Part shown: positions 33,668 to 42,652 of the stretch, in pieces
Layout: each line of letters opens with the position of its first letter
Position numbering within the stretch: the first letter of the stretch is position 1
Assembly (NCBI GenBank): GCA_947497755.1
Contig: CANMHT010000005.1
Location: forward strand, 62,001-126,000
Direction of reading: 5' to 3'
DNA from: an uncultured Polaribacter sp.
GTDB taxonomy: Bacteria > Bacteroidota > Bacteroidia > Flavobacteriales > Flavobacteriaceae
Length of the DNA: 64,000 nt
Program-made: the position numbers and the translations under genes
Notes under the pieces: generated by a model
What the model saw: the letters and a program-made list of their open reading frames with translations, nothing else
The model's database searches: none
Told to the model about the DNA's origin: nothing

Positions 33668-36010
33668 ATGAAAAAACTACTATTTATTTTAGTTCTTTTT
33701 AATTCCTTTTTATTGGTTTCTCAAGAAAAGAAAACATACAACATCGGAATTTTATTAGATCATAAAACTTTAGAGCTTGAACCCATTCTTTTAAAGTTAG
33801 AAAAGCAAGTTAAAGCAGTTGTTGGAGAAGATGCTACTATCGTTTTTTCTAGAAAAAGAATAGTATCTAATAATTTTAACTTAGCAAAAGCAAGAGCTAA
33901 TTATCAAGAAATGTTATCGAATGATACAGATATTATTTTAGCTTTTGGAAGTATTAATAATACAATTATTAATCAACAGAAATCGTATAAAAAACCTACC
34001 ATTTTATTTGGAGCTGTAAACAAAAATTTAAATACGATTGATATTCGTAAAAAAACATCAGGAGTTCACAATTTTACATATTTAATTGATCAAAAATCGT
34101 ATACAGAAGATTTAAAAAAATTACATGAACTTACTAGTTTTACTAAGGTTGGTATTCTTGTTGACAAACAATTGATCGATATTTTACCAATAGAGAAAAC
34201 TTTTGACAAGGTTCTAGATTCATTAAAAGCAAAACATGTAATTATTCCTTTTCAATCTGTTGCTGATATTACATCTAATCTAAACGGAATCGATGCTGTG
34301 TATTTGGCTGGAGGCTTTTTCTTAACAACTGCTGAAGTTACCGAATTAGCTGGTGTTCTAATAAATAAAAAAATACCTTCTTTTACTATTAATGGTCCAG
34401 ATCAGGTTAAAAATGGATTGATGGCAACTTATCAATCTGATGAGAACTTAGAACAAATTTTACGTAGAATTGCTTTAAGTATTGAAAGTTATATCAATGG
34501 TACACCTTTATCAGAATTACCTGTGTTAATTGAGTATAATTCGCGTTTAACATTAAATTATAACACAGCAGAGCTTATTGATGTACCTATTAAGTATAGT
34601 TTAATTTCTGAGACAGATTTTGTTGGAGAATATACCAATTCATTATCAAAAAAAACATACAATCTTATAGGATTGATTAATGATGTTTTAGCAAAGAATC
34701 TTTCATTACAATCAAACAAAAAAGATATTGAAAACAGCAATCAAAAATTAAAATCAGCAAAAAGTAATTACTTACCAAGCTTAACAGCTAGTACTACAGC
34801 TACTTATTTAGATCCTAAATTAGCAGCATTAAGTAATGGGCAAAATCCAGAATATAGTACTGCTGGGAATTTAAGTTTGCAACAAACTATTTTTTCTGCA
34901 GGAGCAAATACCAATATAGCTGTACAAAAAGATTTGTTAAAAGCACAAAAAGAAAGCTATAATGCAGAGGAGTTAAATACCATTTTTTCTGCTTCTAATG
35001 CATACTTTAATATTTTAATACTAAAGGCCAATGCAGAAATTCAAATGAGAAATTTAGCACTGACAAAAAAGAACTTAGAAATTGCAAATCAGAACTTTAA
35101 AGCAGGTCAGCAAGGAAAAACAGATGTATTAAGATTTCGAAGTCAAAAGGCTCAAAATACCCAAGCAATGGTAGAAGCTGCTAATCAATTAGAACAAGGG
35201 TATATTGCATTAAATCAGTTGTTAAATAATCCTATAGATTATGAGATTGAAGTAGAAAATGTAGAGTTAGACAAAGGTATTTTTAAAGAATACAATTATG
35301 ATATTATGCTTCAAATTTTAGATGATCCAAAACAAAGAGAGCCATTTATTAAATTTTTAACGCAAGAAGCCAAGCAAAATGCACCAGAATTAAAGTCGCT
35401 TACTTACAATTTAAAAGCTACAAATAGAAATATAAAACTTAATAGTTCTGGAAGGTTTTTACCTACTATTGCTTTACAAGGACAATACAATAGGAACTTC
35501 TCTAGAAGAGGAGCAGGAAGTACATATCCTACTGGGTTTCCAATTCCGCCTCAAGGAAATTACAATGCTGCATTAAGTGTTTCTATTCCTATTTTTAATC
35601 AAAATAAAAACAATATAGATAGGCAAACAGCTATCATTCAAAAAGAGCAATTAGAAATTAACAAGAGAAATACTTCATTATCTATCGAAGCAAATATTAG
35701 AAATGGAGTGTTGAGTTTGATTAATCAAGTTTCTAATATAGAATTATCTAAGATATCAGAAAAAACTGCTGCAGAGAGCTTAGAATTGACGCAAACGGCT
35801 TATGCAAACGGATCTGTAAATATTGTTCAGCTAATTGATGCTCAAAACAATTATTTAAATGCACAATTAGCAAAAGTAAATGCAACCTATAATTACCTAA
35901 TTAACTCTTTACAATTAGAACGCTATTTAGGGCATTATTTCTTACTAAAAACTGATGCAGAAAACAATCAATTTCGTCAACGATTTTTAGCGTATTTAAA
36001 AATAAAATAA
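33668..36010 (+). CDS. TolC-family outer-membrane protein with N-terminal ABC-type substrate-binding-like domain
   Basis: A 780-residue fused protein. After a signal peptide (MKKLLFILVLFNSFLLVSQ) residues about 24-300 resemble the ABC_sub_bind family of two-lobe periplasmic binding proteins (NIGILLDHKTLELEP, DIILAFGS, KVGILVDK, AVYLAGGFFL, KIPSFTINGPDQVKNG). From about 330 to 765 comes a TolC/OEP pattern of long helices and strands (LPSLTASTTATYLD, QTIFSAG, TDVLRFRSQKAQ, LSVSIPIFNQNK, YANGSVNIVQLIDAQNNYLNAQL). It forms the outer-membrane channel of the RND pump below; the extra domain may capture substrate. At 780 residues it is far longer than a plain TolC (about 430-500). Confidence 0.87.
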   Translation: MKKLLFILVLFNSFLLVSQEKKTYNIGILLDHKTLELEPILLKLEKQVKAVVGEDATIVFSRKRIVSNNFNLAKARANYQEMLSNDTDIILAFGSINNTIINQQKSYKKPTILFGAVNKNLNTIDIRKKTSGVHNFTYLIDQKSYTEDLKKLHELTSFTKVGILVDKQLIDILPIEKTFDKVLDSLKAKHVIIPFQSVADITSNLNGIDAVYLAGGFFLTTAEVTELAGVLINKKIPSFTINGPDQVKNGLMATYQSDENLEQILRRIALSIESYINGTPLSELPVLIEYNSRLTLNYNTAELIDVPIKYSLISETDFVGEYTNSLSKKTYNLIGLINDVLAKNLSLQSNKKDIENSNQKLKSAKSNYLPSLTASTTATYLDPKLAALSNGQNPEYSTAGNLSLQQTIFSAGANTNIAVQKDLLKAQKESYNAEELNTIFSASNAYFNILILKANAEIQMRNLALTKKNLEIANQNFKAGQQGKTDVLRFRSQKAQNTQAMVEAANQLEQGYIALNQLLNNPIDYEIEVENVELDKGIFKEYNYDIMLQILDDPKQREPFIKFLTQEAKQNAPELKSLTYNLKATNRNIKLNSSGRFLPTIALQGQYNRNFSRRGAGSTYPTGFPIPPQGNYNAALSVSIPIFNQNKNNIDRQTAIIQKEQLEINKRNTSLSIEANIRNGVLSLINQVSNIELSKISEKTAAESLELTQTAYANGSVNIVQLIDAQNNYLNAQLAKVNATYNYLINSLQLERYLGHYFLLKTDAENNQFRQRFLAYLKIK

Positions 36011-36035
36011 CAATTACAAACCAAAACAAGGAAAG

Positions 36036-37118
36036 ATGAAAAATAGAATTAACATAGTGATATTAGCTATAATAACAGTGTTTGTTTCTTGTAGTGAAAA
36101 AATAAAAAAAGAAGAAAAATTTGTAAGACCTGTTAAGTATCAAAAAGTGGGGTTTTTAGGCGGTGAAAAGAAAAGAACTTTTAGCGGAACTGCAAAAACA
36201 GATAAAATTATTGATTTAAGTTTTAGAAACTCAGGAATTATTACATTGTTTCATATCAAACTTGGGCAAAAAGTTACCAAAGGAGAATTGTTAGCAACCT
36301 TAGATAATGTAAACTCTCGTTTGTCTTATGAACAATCATTAACACAACAAAATAGTGCAGCTTCTCAAATGAATACTGCCAAACTAAATTTAAATAGAGT
36401 ACGTTCTTTGTATGAAAAAGGAAGTGCTTCTTTAAGTGATTTTGAAGCCGCTAAGAATAGTTATAAAACAGCACAAGAAAGTTATGAATCTGCTAAAAGA
36501 GGAGTTGCTTTACAGTTAGAACAAATAAAATTTGGTTATATCTACGCTCCAGAATCTGGTGTTATTGCAGCTGTTCATTCAGAAATTGATGAGAATGTTA
36601 CTCCAGGGCAAAAGATTGCAACACTAAATGCTGGAACAGCTATGGAAATTTCTTTAGGACTTCCAGAAAGTGTGATAAACGGTGTACAATCAAACATGAA
36701 TGTAGAGGTAAATTTTACTTCGATTCCAAATAAATCTTTTTCTGCAAAAGTAACTGAAGTTGCTCCAGCAGTTGATGCCAATACAGCAACTTATCCTGTT
36801 AGATTAATTATTTCCAACCCTTCAGATGAAATAAAAAGTGGTATGGCTGCAAATGTTACGTTTGATTTTGGAGATCGTACAGTAAATAGAAAACAATTGG
36901 TTGTTCCTACACATGCCGTTGGAGAAGATAGTAATGGTAGGTTTGTTTTTATCATTGAAAACAAAGACAATATCACTAAAGTAAAAAAACAAAAGGTTGT
37001 AATAGGTAATCTTACAGTTGATGGTTTTGAAATAAAATCGGGTTTGTCTTATGGACAAAAAATAGCTACCGCAGGATTGCAAACTTTGTTGGATGGACAA
37101 GAAGTTAAATTACAATAA
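36036..37118 (+). CDS. RND efflux periplasmic adaptor (membrane fusion protein)
   Basis: A 360-residue lipoprotein (lipobox VFVSC, Cys19) of the HlyD/AcrA type. Seen: barrel-lipoyl half SGIITLFHIKLGQKVTKGELLATLD, a coiled hairpin (about 95-155), the second lipoyl half IYAPESGVIAAVHSEIDENVTPGQKI and the beta-barrel and C-terminal membrane-proximal domains. It links the inner-membrane pump to the TolC-like channel encoded 25 bases upstream. Same operon as the following permease (19 bases). Confidence 0.93.
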   Translation: MKNRINIVILAIITVFVSCSEKIKKEEKFVRPVKYQKVGFLGGEKKRTFSGTAKTDKIIDLSFRNSGIITLFHIKLGQKVTKGELLATLDNVNSRLSYEQSLTQQNSAASQMNTAKLNLNRVRSLYEKGSASLSDFEAAKNSYKTAQESYESAKRGVALQLEQIKFGYIYAPESGVIAAVHSEIDENVTPGQKIATLNAGTAMEISLGLPESVINGVQSNMNVEVNFTSIPNKSFSAKVTEVAPAVDANTATYPVRLIISNPSDEIKSGMAANVTFDFGDRTVNRKQLVVPTHAVGEDSNGRFVFIIENKDNITKVKKQKVVIGNLTVDGFEIKSGLSYGQKIATAGLQTLLDGQEVKLQ

Positions 37119-37137
37119 CTCTTAAAAACGTAACACG

Positions 37138-40100
37138 ATGAATTTAGCTAAGTTTTCTATCGAAAAAAATAGGATTACATTAATGATCCTTTCTACCATA
37201 ATCATTTTAGGTTTGGCAATGTATTCTGGTTTATCTAGAGATAGTATGCCTCCTTTTACAATTAGAGTAGCTTCTATTGTTTCCTCTTTTCCAGGAGCAA
37301 GCCCAGAACATGTAGAACAATTGGTTACTGATAAAGTTGAAAAACTAGCACAAGAGCTTCCAGAATTAAAAGAGGTAAATAGTACTTCTAGAACAGGATT
37401 ATCTGTAGTTACTGTGACATTAAAAGATGAAGTCCCAGCTTCTAAAATGCAAGCAGTTTGGGATCGTTTAAGAAGAAAAATAAATGGATTACAAGGATTG
37501 CCACAAGGAGTTCAACCAGATTTACAAGACGACGGAATAGGAGATGTTTATGGAATTGTAGTTGGATTAACATCTGATGGATATTCTTATGCAGAAATGA
37601 AAGAATATGCAGATGATATCAAAGATGATTTAATTCGAATTCCAGATGCTGCAAAAGTAACTTTAGGTGGAATTCAAGAAGAACGAATTTTTGTAGAATT
37701 TGACAATACCAGATTGAAAGAATACGGTCTTTCAGCTTCTAAATTACAGCAAACAATTTCTATTACTAATATTTTAAATACAGGAGGTCAAATTAATGTT
37801 GGAGATGAACGTATAATTTTAGAACCAACAGGTAATTTTAATTCTATTGATGATATTAAAAACATGCTAATTGCTGTTGGAAATGCAAACAATACTCAAC
37901 AAGTAAAACTAGGAGATATTACTAGTATTAGAAAAGGATATATAGATCCTTCTAATCAAAAAGTAAGATTGAATGGAAAAGATGCTGTATCGCTTCATAT
38001 CAACCTAAAAAAGAATGCCAATGTTATTAAATTAGGAGAAGAAGTGAATAAAGTAGTATTAAATTGGAAGAAAAAATTACCCGTTGGTTTAGAGCTAACA
38101 AGGGTTTCTTCCTTAGATACATACATTGATAATAAAGTTCAAAATTTTATTAGCAACCTACTACAATCTATCGGAATTGTTTTAGCAGTAATGCTCTTTT
38201 TCCTAGGAATAAGAACAGGTTTAGTCATTGCAAGTTTAATTCCAATTGTAACTATCATGACATTGATGATTATGGGAATTATGAATATTGGTTTAAACCA
38301 AGTAACCCTAGCAGCATTAATTATGGCTTTAGGTATGTTAGTAGATAATGCTATTGTTGTTGCAGAAACCATTATGGTAAAAATGGAACAAGGAATTGCA
38401 GCTAAAAGAGCAGCTATAGAAGCTTGTACAGAATTATTAATGCCATTGTTAATTTCTACATTAACAACATCTGCAGCTTTTTTAGCTTTCTTTTTATCTC
38501 CAACAACCATGGGAGATATTGTAGGGCCAATTTTTGTAGTAATTACTATTGCATTATTATCTTCTTGGATTATTGCCTTAACAGTAATTACCTTGTTTTG
38601 TTATTTATTCTTAAAAGTGACTCCAAAAGGCGAAAAAAGTGAAAGTTTAATTGATCGTATCATCAACCAATTAAAAAACTATTATAAAGACATAATTCTA
38701 GTTGCTCTTAGACATAAATGGAAGGTTATTGGAGGTATATTTATTAGTTTTATTATCTCTTTGTTTGGTTTTGGATATGTTCAATTTTTATTTTTTCCAG
38801 ATAGCGATCGTAATATGATTACGATTGATATTAATCTACCTTCAGGAACTAAAATTGAAAGAACTACAGAAGTTGTAAAAAGTTTAGAATCTTTTATGAC
38901 AGATTCCTTACAAACCAATGCTACTCGTACTTTGGGAATTGTAGATTGGTCTTCTTACATTGGTCAAGGGCCAGAATCTTATGATTTAGGGTACTCTCAA
39001 GACGAAGCAAATTCTAGTTATGCACATATTTTAGTTAATACCACGTCTTTTAATGAAAATAAAGAGATGATTGCTAAACTAGACAAGTTTACGTTTAATC
39101 ATTTTCCAAATGCTGATATAAAAGTGAGTGCATTAGGAGCTGGAGGAGGAGGAACTCCTATAGAAATTAAAGTGTCTGGAAATAATCCAGATGAATTGGC
39201 TAAAATTTCTGAAAGTGTAAAAATGCAATTATCTCAAATATCAGGAACTAAAAACATTAAAGATGATTGGGGTCCAAAAAGTAAAAAGTTTTTAATAAAA
39301 ATAGATCAGAATAGGGCACAAACTGCTGGTGTAAGTAGTCAAGATATTGCTACATCTTTACAAACTGTTTTAGATGGTTTTAAAACAGGTGAATATAGAG
39401 AAGAAGACAAATCAATTCCTATTTTAATGAGAAGTGAAGCCAGTCAACAACAAACTTTAGCTTCTATAGAAACCTTAAATATTTATGCCCAAAATTCGGG
39501 AAGAAGCGTTCCTTTATTGCAGGTTGCATCTATTATTCCGCAATGGCAGTATTCTAAAATTAAAAGAAAAGACTTACGTAGAACGATTAATATTTCTAGT
39601 AAGCTAAGAGAAGGAGGGAACGCCTCTTCTATTATAGAAACAATTACACCTTGGCTTAACGAACAAGCAAAAAATTGGCCAGAAGGTTATGTATATGAGT
39701 TTGGTGGTGATGCCAAACAATCTGCAGAAAGTATGGGCTCTGTAATTGGATATTTACCTATTTCTGCTTTTATTATTGTTCTGTTATTAATTATTCAATT
39801 CAATTCTTTTAGAAAAATGTTTATGGTTGTTTTAACCATTCCTTTAGGAATCATTGGAGTAGTTATTGGCTTGTTAGTTTTTCAAGAACCTTTTGGTTTT
39901 ATGCCTTTTTTAGGAGTGATATCTTTAGCCGGAATTGTTATTAACAATGCCATTGTTTTAATTGACAGAATGGAAATAGAACAAAAAGATTTAGGAAGAA
40001 CAGAACACGATGCAGTTATTGCTGCTTGTTTACAACGTTTTAGACCTATTTTATTAGCTACATTTACTACAGTTTTAGGTTTAATTCCGTTGTATTTAAG

Positions 40101-40257
40101 TGGTGGAGAAATGTGGGAAGGAATGGCTGTAAGTATTATGGTTGGTTTATTATTTGGAACGATAATTACCTTAATTTTTATACCTTCGTTGTATAGTGCA
40201 TTATTCAAAGTTCACTATAAAAATTATCAATTTAATCCTAAAATTTTAGAAGAGTAA
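37138..40257 (+). CDS. RND efflux transporter permease (AcrB-like)
   Basis: A 1039-residue inner-membrane pump with 12 membrane helices and two large periplasmic loops. N-terminal SIEKNRITLMI, ASIVSSFPGASPEHVEQLVTDKVE, GMLVDNAIVVAETI in helix 4 (Asp403, the proton-relay position; the second Asp of AcrB is Asn404 here), and the second-half GVISLAGIVINNAIVLIDRME. The single Asp resembles CusA-like and many Bacteroidota pumps. It exports small molecules, using the proton gradient; the substrate is unknown. It works with the two genes upstream and is followed after two bases by a channel gene. Confidence 0.93.
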   Translation: MNLAKFSIEKNRITLMILSTIIILGLAMYSGLSRDSMPPFTIRVASIVSSFPGASPEHVEQLVTDKVEKLAQELPELKEVNSTSRTGLSVVTVTLKDEVPASKMQAVWDRLRRKINGLQGLPQGVQPDLQDDGIGDVYGIVVGLTSDGYSYAEMKEYADDIKDDLIRIPDAAKVTLGGIQEERIFVEFDNTRLKEYGLSASKLQQTISITNILNTGGQINVGDERIILEPTGNFNSIDDIKNMLIAVGNANNTQQVKLGDITSIRKGYIDPSNQKVRLNGKDAVSLHINLKKNANVIKLGEEVNKVVLNWKKKLPVGLELTRVSSLDTYIDNKVQNFISNLLQSIGIVLAVMLFFLGIRTGLVIASLIPIVTIMTLMIMGIMNIGLNQVTLAALIMALGMLVDNAIVVAETIMVKMEQGIAAKRAAIEACTELLMPLLISTLTTSAAFLAFFLSPTTMGDIVGPIFVVITIALLSSWIIALTVITLFCYLFLKVTPKGEKSESLIDRIINQLKNYYKDIILVALRHKWKVIGGIFISFIISLFGFGYVQFLFFPDSDRNMITIDINLPSGTKIERTTEVVKSLESFMTDSLQTNATRTLGIVDWSSYIGQGPESYDLGYSQDEANSSYAHILVNTTSFNENKEMIAKLDKFTFNHFPNADIKVSALGAGGGGTPIEIKVSGNNPDELAKISESVKMQLSQISGTKNIKDDWGPKSKKFLIKIDQNRAQTAGVSSQDIATSLQTVLDGFKTGEYREEDKSIPILMRSEASQQQTLASIETLNIYAQNSGRSVPLLQVASIIPQWQYSKIKRKDLRRTINISSKLREGGNASSIIETITPWLNEQAKNWPEGYVYEFGGDAKQSAESMGSVIGYLPISAFIIVLLLIIQFNSFRKMFMVVLTIPLGIIGVVIGLLVFQEPFGFMPFLGVISLAGIVINNAIVLIDRMEIEQKDLGRTEHDAVIAACLQRFRPILLATFTTVLGLIPLYLSGGEMWEGMAVSIMVGLLFGTIITLIFIPSLYSALFKVHYKNYQFNPKILEE

Positions 40258-40259
40258 TT

Positions 40260-40928
40260 ATGATTCAGAAAATGTACGGTTATCGGTTTGAGCTGTTCTT
40301 TTTTAGTTTATTAGCCATATTATTTGGATCCTTATTATTTCCAGTAGATTTCTTTCAGGAAAAATTAATGCCAGTACTTTTTTTAATCAATATTATAGCT
40401 GGAATCGTACTTATTTCTAAAAAAAAGAAACTGTTTTGGATCTTTATTTTTTTGTTTGTTGGCTTATCTATTGTTTTAGGAGTTAGCATTTTACAAAGCA
40501 AAGAAATCAATTCGTACATATTTACTAGACTTGGATTTTACTTTTTATTTTATGTAATTGTTACTGTAGAAATTATTAAACAAGTTTGGAATGCTAGTAA
40601 TGTAAATAAAAATGTAATTATTGGGCTAATGAGCGGGTATATTGCGCTTGGGTTATTGGCTTTTTTCTTATTTGTTACTATAGAATTGTATGCACCAAAT
40701 TCTTTTGGAGGTATTTTACTAGACAGCTCTTCTTTTGATGCAAAAGTAGATTCATTGCTCTATTACGCTTATATAACGCTTTTAACCATAGGATATGGAG
40801 AAATTATACCCGTAACACCCATTGCTCAAAAAGCTTCTATTTTAGCGGGTTTAATGGGGCAGTTTTATATAGTAATTATTACTGCTGTTGTGGTAGAAAA
40901 ATATATTAAACATTCTTCTAAAAAATAA
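40260..40928 (+). CDS. Potassium-channel-like membrane protein (ion channel family)
   Basis: A 222-residue membrane protein with about six hydrophobic helices; the last two flank a pore loop with the selectivity-filter-like sequence LLTIGYGEIIPVTP (T-I-G-Y-G-E instead of TVGYGD), as in the Ion_trans_2/KcsA-type channels. It has no large cytoplasmic RCK domain. It starts two bases after the RND permease, so it is probably cotranscribed, an uncommon association. Confidence 0.85.
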   Translation: MIQKMYGYRFELFFFSLLAILFGSLLFPVDFFQEKLMPVLFLINIIAGIVLISKKKKLFWIFIFLFVGLSIVLGVSILQSKEINSYIFTRLGFYFLFYVIVTVEIIKQVWNASNVNKNVIIGLMSGYIALGLLAFFLFVTIELYAPNSFGGILLDSSSFDAKVDSLLYYAYITLLTIGYGEIIPVTPIAQKASILAGLMGQFYIVIITAVVVEKYIKHSSKK

Positions 40929-40956
40929 AAGAGAGCTATTTAGCTCTCTTTTATTT
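40927..40956. terminator. Bidirectional terminator between ion channel and gltX
   Basis: A perfect 12-bp stem (aaaagagagcta 40927-40938, tagctctctttt 40941-40952) with a very small loop, flanked by A-rich and T-rich DNA, between convergent genes. Confidence 0.85.
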
Positions 40957-42471
40957 TTATAAAGTATCTATTGCTTTTTGTATTCTAGCAAGTGTTTCTT
41001 CTTTGCCAATTTGAATCATAATTTCAAACAAATCTGGTCCAGCTAATTTACCAACCAAACTTAAACGTAAAGGTTGCATTACTTTACCAAAACCAATTTC
41101 TTTAGAAGTTATCCAAGCTTTAATTTCTGTTTGAGCATTTTCTATAGTAAATGTTTCAATAGTAGAAATGATACCGGTTAATTCCTGCATTAAATCAGCA
41201 GTTGTTTCTTTCCATTGTTTTTTTACTGCTTTTGCATCAAAGCTTGTTGGAGCTTGAAAAAAGAAATCAGATAAGTCCCAAAAATCAGCAACAAAAATAG
41301 CGCGTTCTTTAATTAATGCAACTACTGTTTCTACAAAATTAATATCTGCATTTATACCTTTTTCAGTTAGGATTGGTATAAATAATTGCGTTAATTCTGC
41401 ATTTGATTTTGTTTGTAAATATTGTTGGTTAAACCACTTTGTTTTATCAGGACTAAATTTAGCACCAGATTTACTAACTCTACTTAAATCAAAAACCTTT
41501 GTTAGTTCTTGTAAAGAGAAAATTTCTTGTTCAGTTCCTGGATTCCATCCTAACAATGTTAACATGTTTATAAAAGCATCAGCAAAATACCCATCTTCTT
41601 TATATCCACGTGAAACATCACCTGTTTTATCATTGGTATATTCTAATGGAAAAACAGGGAAACCTAATTTATCACCATCACGTTTGCTTAACTTTCCTTT
41701 ACCAACAGGTTTTAATATTAATGGTAAATGTGCAAATTTTGGAGCACTCCAATCAAAAGCTTTGTATAATAAAACGTGTAATGGTAAAGACGGTAACCAT
41801 TCTTCTCCACGAATTACATGAGAAATTTCCATTAAGTGATCATCAACAATATTTGCTAAGTGATAGGTAGGCATTCCGTCTGATTTAAACAATACTTTAT
41901 CATCTAATGTATTGGTATCAATTTTAATTGTTCCACGTATTTCATCTTCTAAGATTAAAGTTTCATTTTGTGGAGTTTTAAAACGAATCACATACTTTTC
42001 TCCTGCATTCATTTTTGCAGTTACTTCTTCGTTACTTAAAGCTAAAGAGTTGTTTAGTTTTTGTCTATTATGCCAATTGTAAATAAAAGTTTTACCATTT
42101 TCTTCATGGTTTTTTCTATGTGCATCTAATTCTTCAGCAGTATCAAAAGCATAATATGCCCAACCAGAATTAATAAGCTGATCTGCGTATTGCTTGTATA
42201 TTTCTTTTCTTTCTGATTGACGATAAGGACCAAATTTTTCATTCTTTCCTGGACCTTCATCAAAAGGAATATTACACCAATCTAACGAATTGATGATGTA
42301 TTCTTCTGCATTGGCAACATAACGAGTTTGATCTGTATCTTCTATACGAAGCACAAAAGTTCCGCCATGTTTTTTAGCAAATAAATAATTAAATAAAGCG
42401 GTTCTTACACCACCGATATGCAAAGGCCCTGTAGGACTTGGAGCAAAACGTACTCTTACGTTAGTATTCAT
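40957..42471 (-). CDS. gltX: Glutamate-tRNA ligase
   Basis: A 504-residue class I synthetase that charges tRNA-Glu. From the ATG at 42471 it begins MNTNVRVRFAPSPTGPLHIGG, with the HIGH-type motif H18-I-G-G; the KMSKS-type motif is KLSKRDG. An earlier ATG at 42495 lies inside the -7 promoter box and is rejected. The anticodon-binding half is C-terminal. No glutamine-specific marker is obvious, so plain GltX is the best call. Confidence 0.96.
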   Translation of the reverse strand: MNTNVRVRFAPSPTGPLHIGGVRTALFNYLFAKKHGGTFVLRIEDTDQTRYVANAEEYIINSLDWCNIPFDEGPGKNEKFGPYRQSERKEIYKQYADQLINSGWAYYAFDTAEELDAHRKNHEENGKTFIYNWHNRQKLNNSLALSNEEVTAKMNAGEKYVIRFKTPQNETLILEDEIRGTIKIDTNTLDDKVLFKSDGMPTYHLANIVDDHLMEISHVIRGEEWLPSLPLHVLLYKAFDWSAPKFAHLPLILKPVGKGKLSKRDGDKLGFPVFPLEYTNDKTGDVSRGYKEDGYFADAFINMLTLLGWNPGTEQEIFSLQELTKVFDLSRVSKSGAKFSPDKTKWFNQQYLQTKSNAELTQLFIPILTEKGINADINFVETVVALIKERAIFVADFWDLSDFFFQAPTSFDAKAVKKQWKETTADLMQELTGIISTIETFTIENAQTEIKAWITSKEIGFGKVMQPLRLSLVGKLAGPDLFEIMIQIGKEETLARIQKAIDTL

Positions 42472-42492
42472 TGTAATATTTTTTTGAAAGTG

Positions 42493-42500
42493 CAAAGATA
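42493..42500 (-). promoter_or_regulatory. -7 box (TATCTTTG) of gltX
   Basis: A perfect minus-strand TAnnTTTG box; the start would fall near 42486, giving a leader of about 15 bases to the ATG at 42471 and deciding against the upstream ATG. Confidence 0.55.
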
Positions 42501-42558
42501 CCTTTTATTAGATGAGATAAGAAATAAGAGTTGAGAAAAAAAGACTAGCACAATTCTG

Positions 42559-42566
42559 TATTTTTG
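42559..42566 (+). promoter_or_regulatory. -7 box (TATTTTTG) of the DUF4175-ybeY-mnmG genes
   Basis: A perfect TAnnTTTG box about 87 bases before the DUF4175 start. Confidence 0.45.
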
Positions 42567-42652
42567 TAAATCAAAAACAAAGAAAATTTACTTATTTAAC
42601 AGATAATTAAATGGGCTTTCTTTTAAAAAACACTAGTTTTATTGGTTAGAAT

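Noticed and set aside
36575..36976. Minus-strand frames within the RND adaptor gene
   Set aside because: They lie fully inside a well-supported gene on the other strand and show no protein-like features.
41602..41617. CACGTGAAACA half-site inside gltX
   Set aside because: The left arm is unrelated to parS, so it is only a half match expected by chance and codon use.
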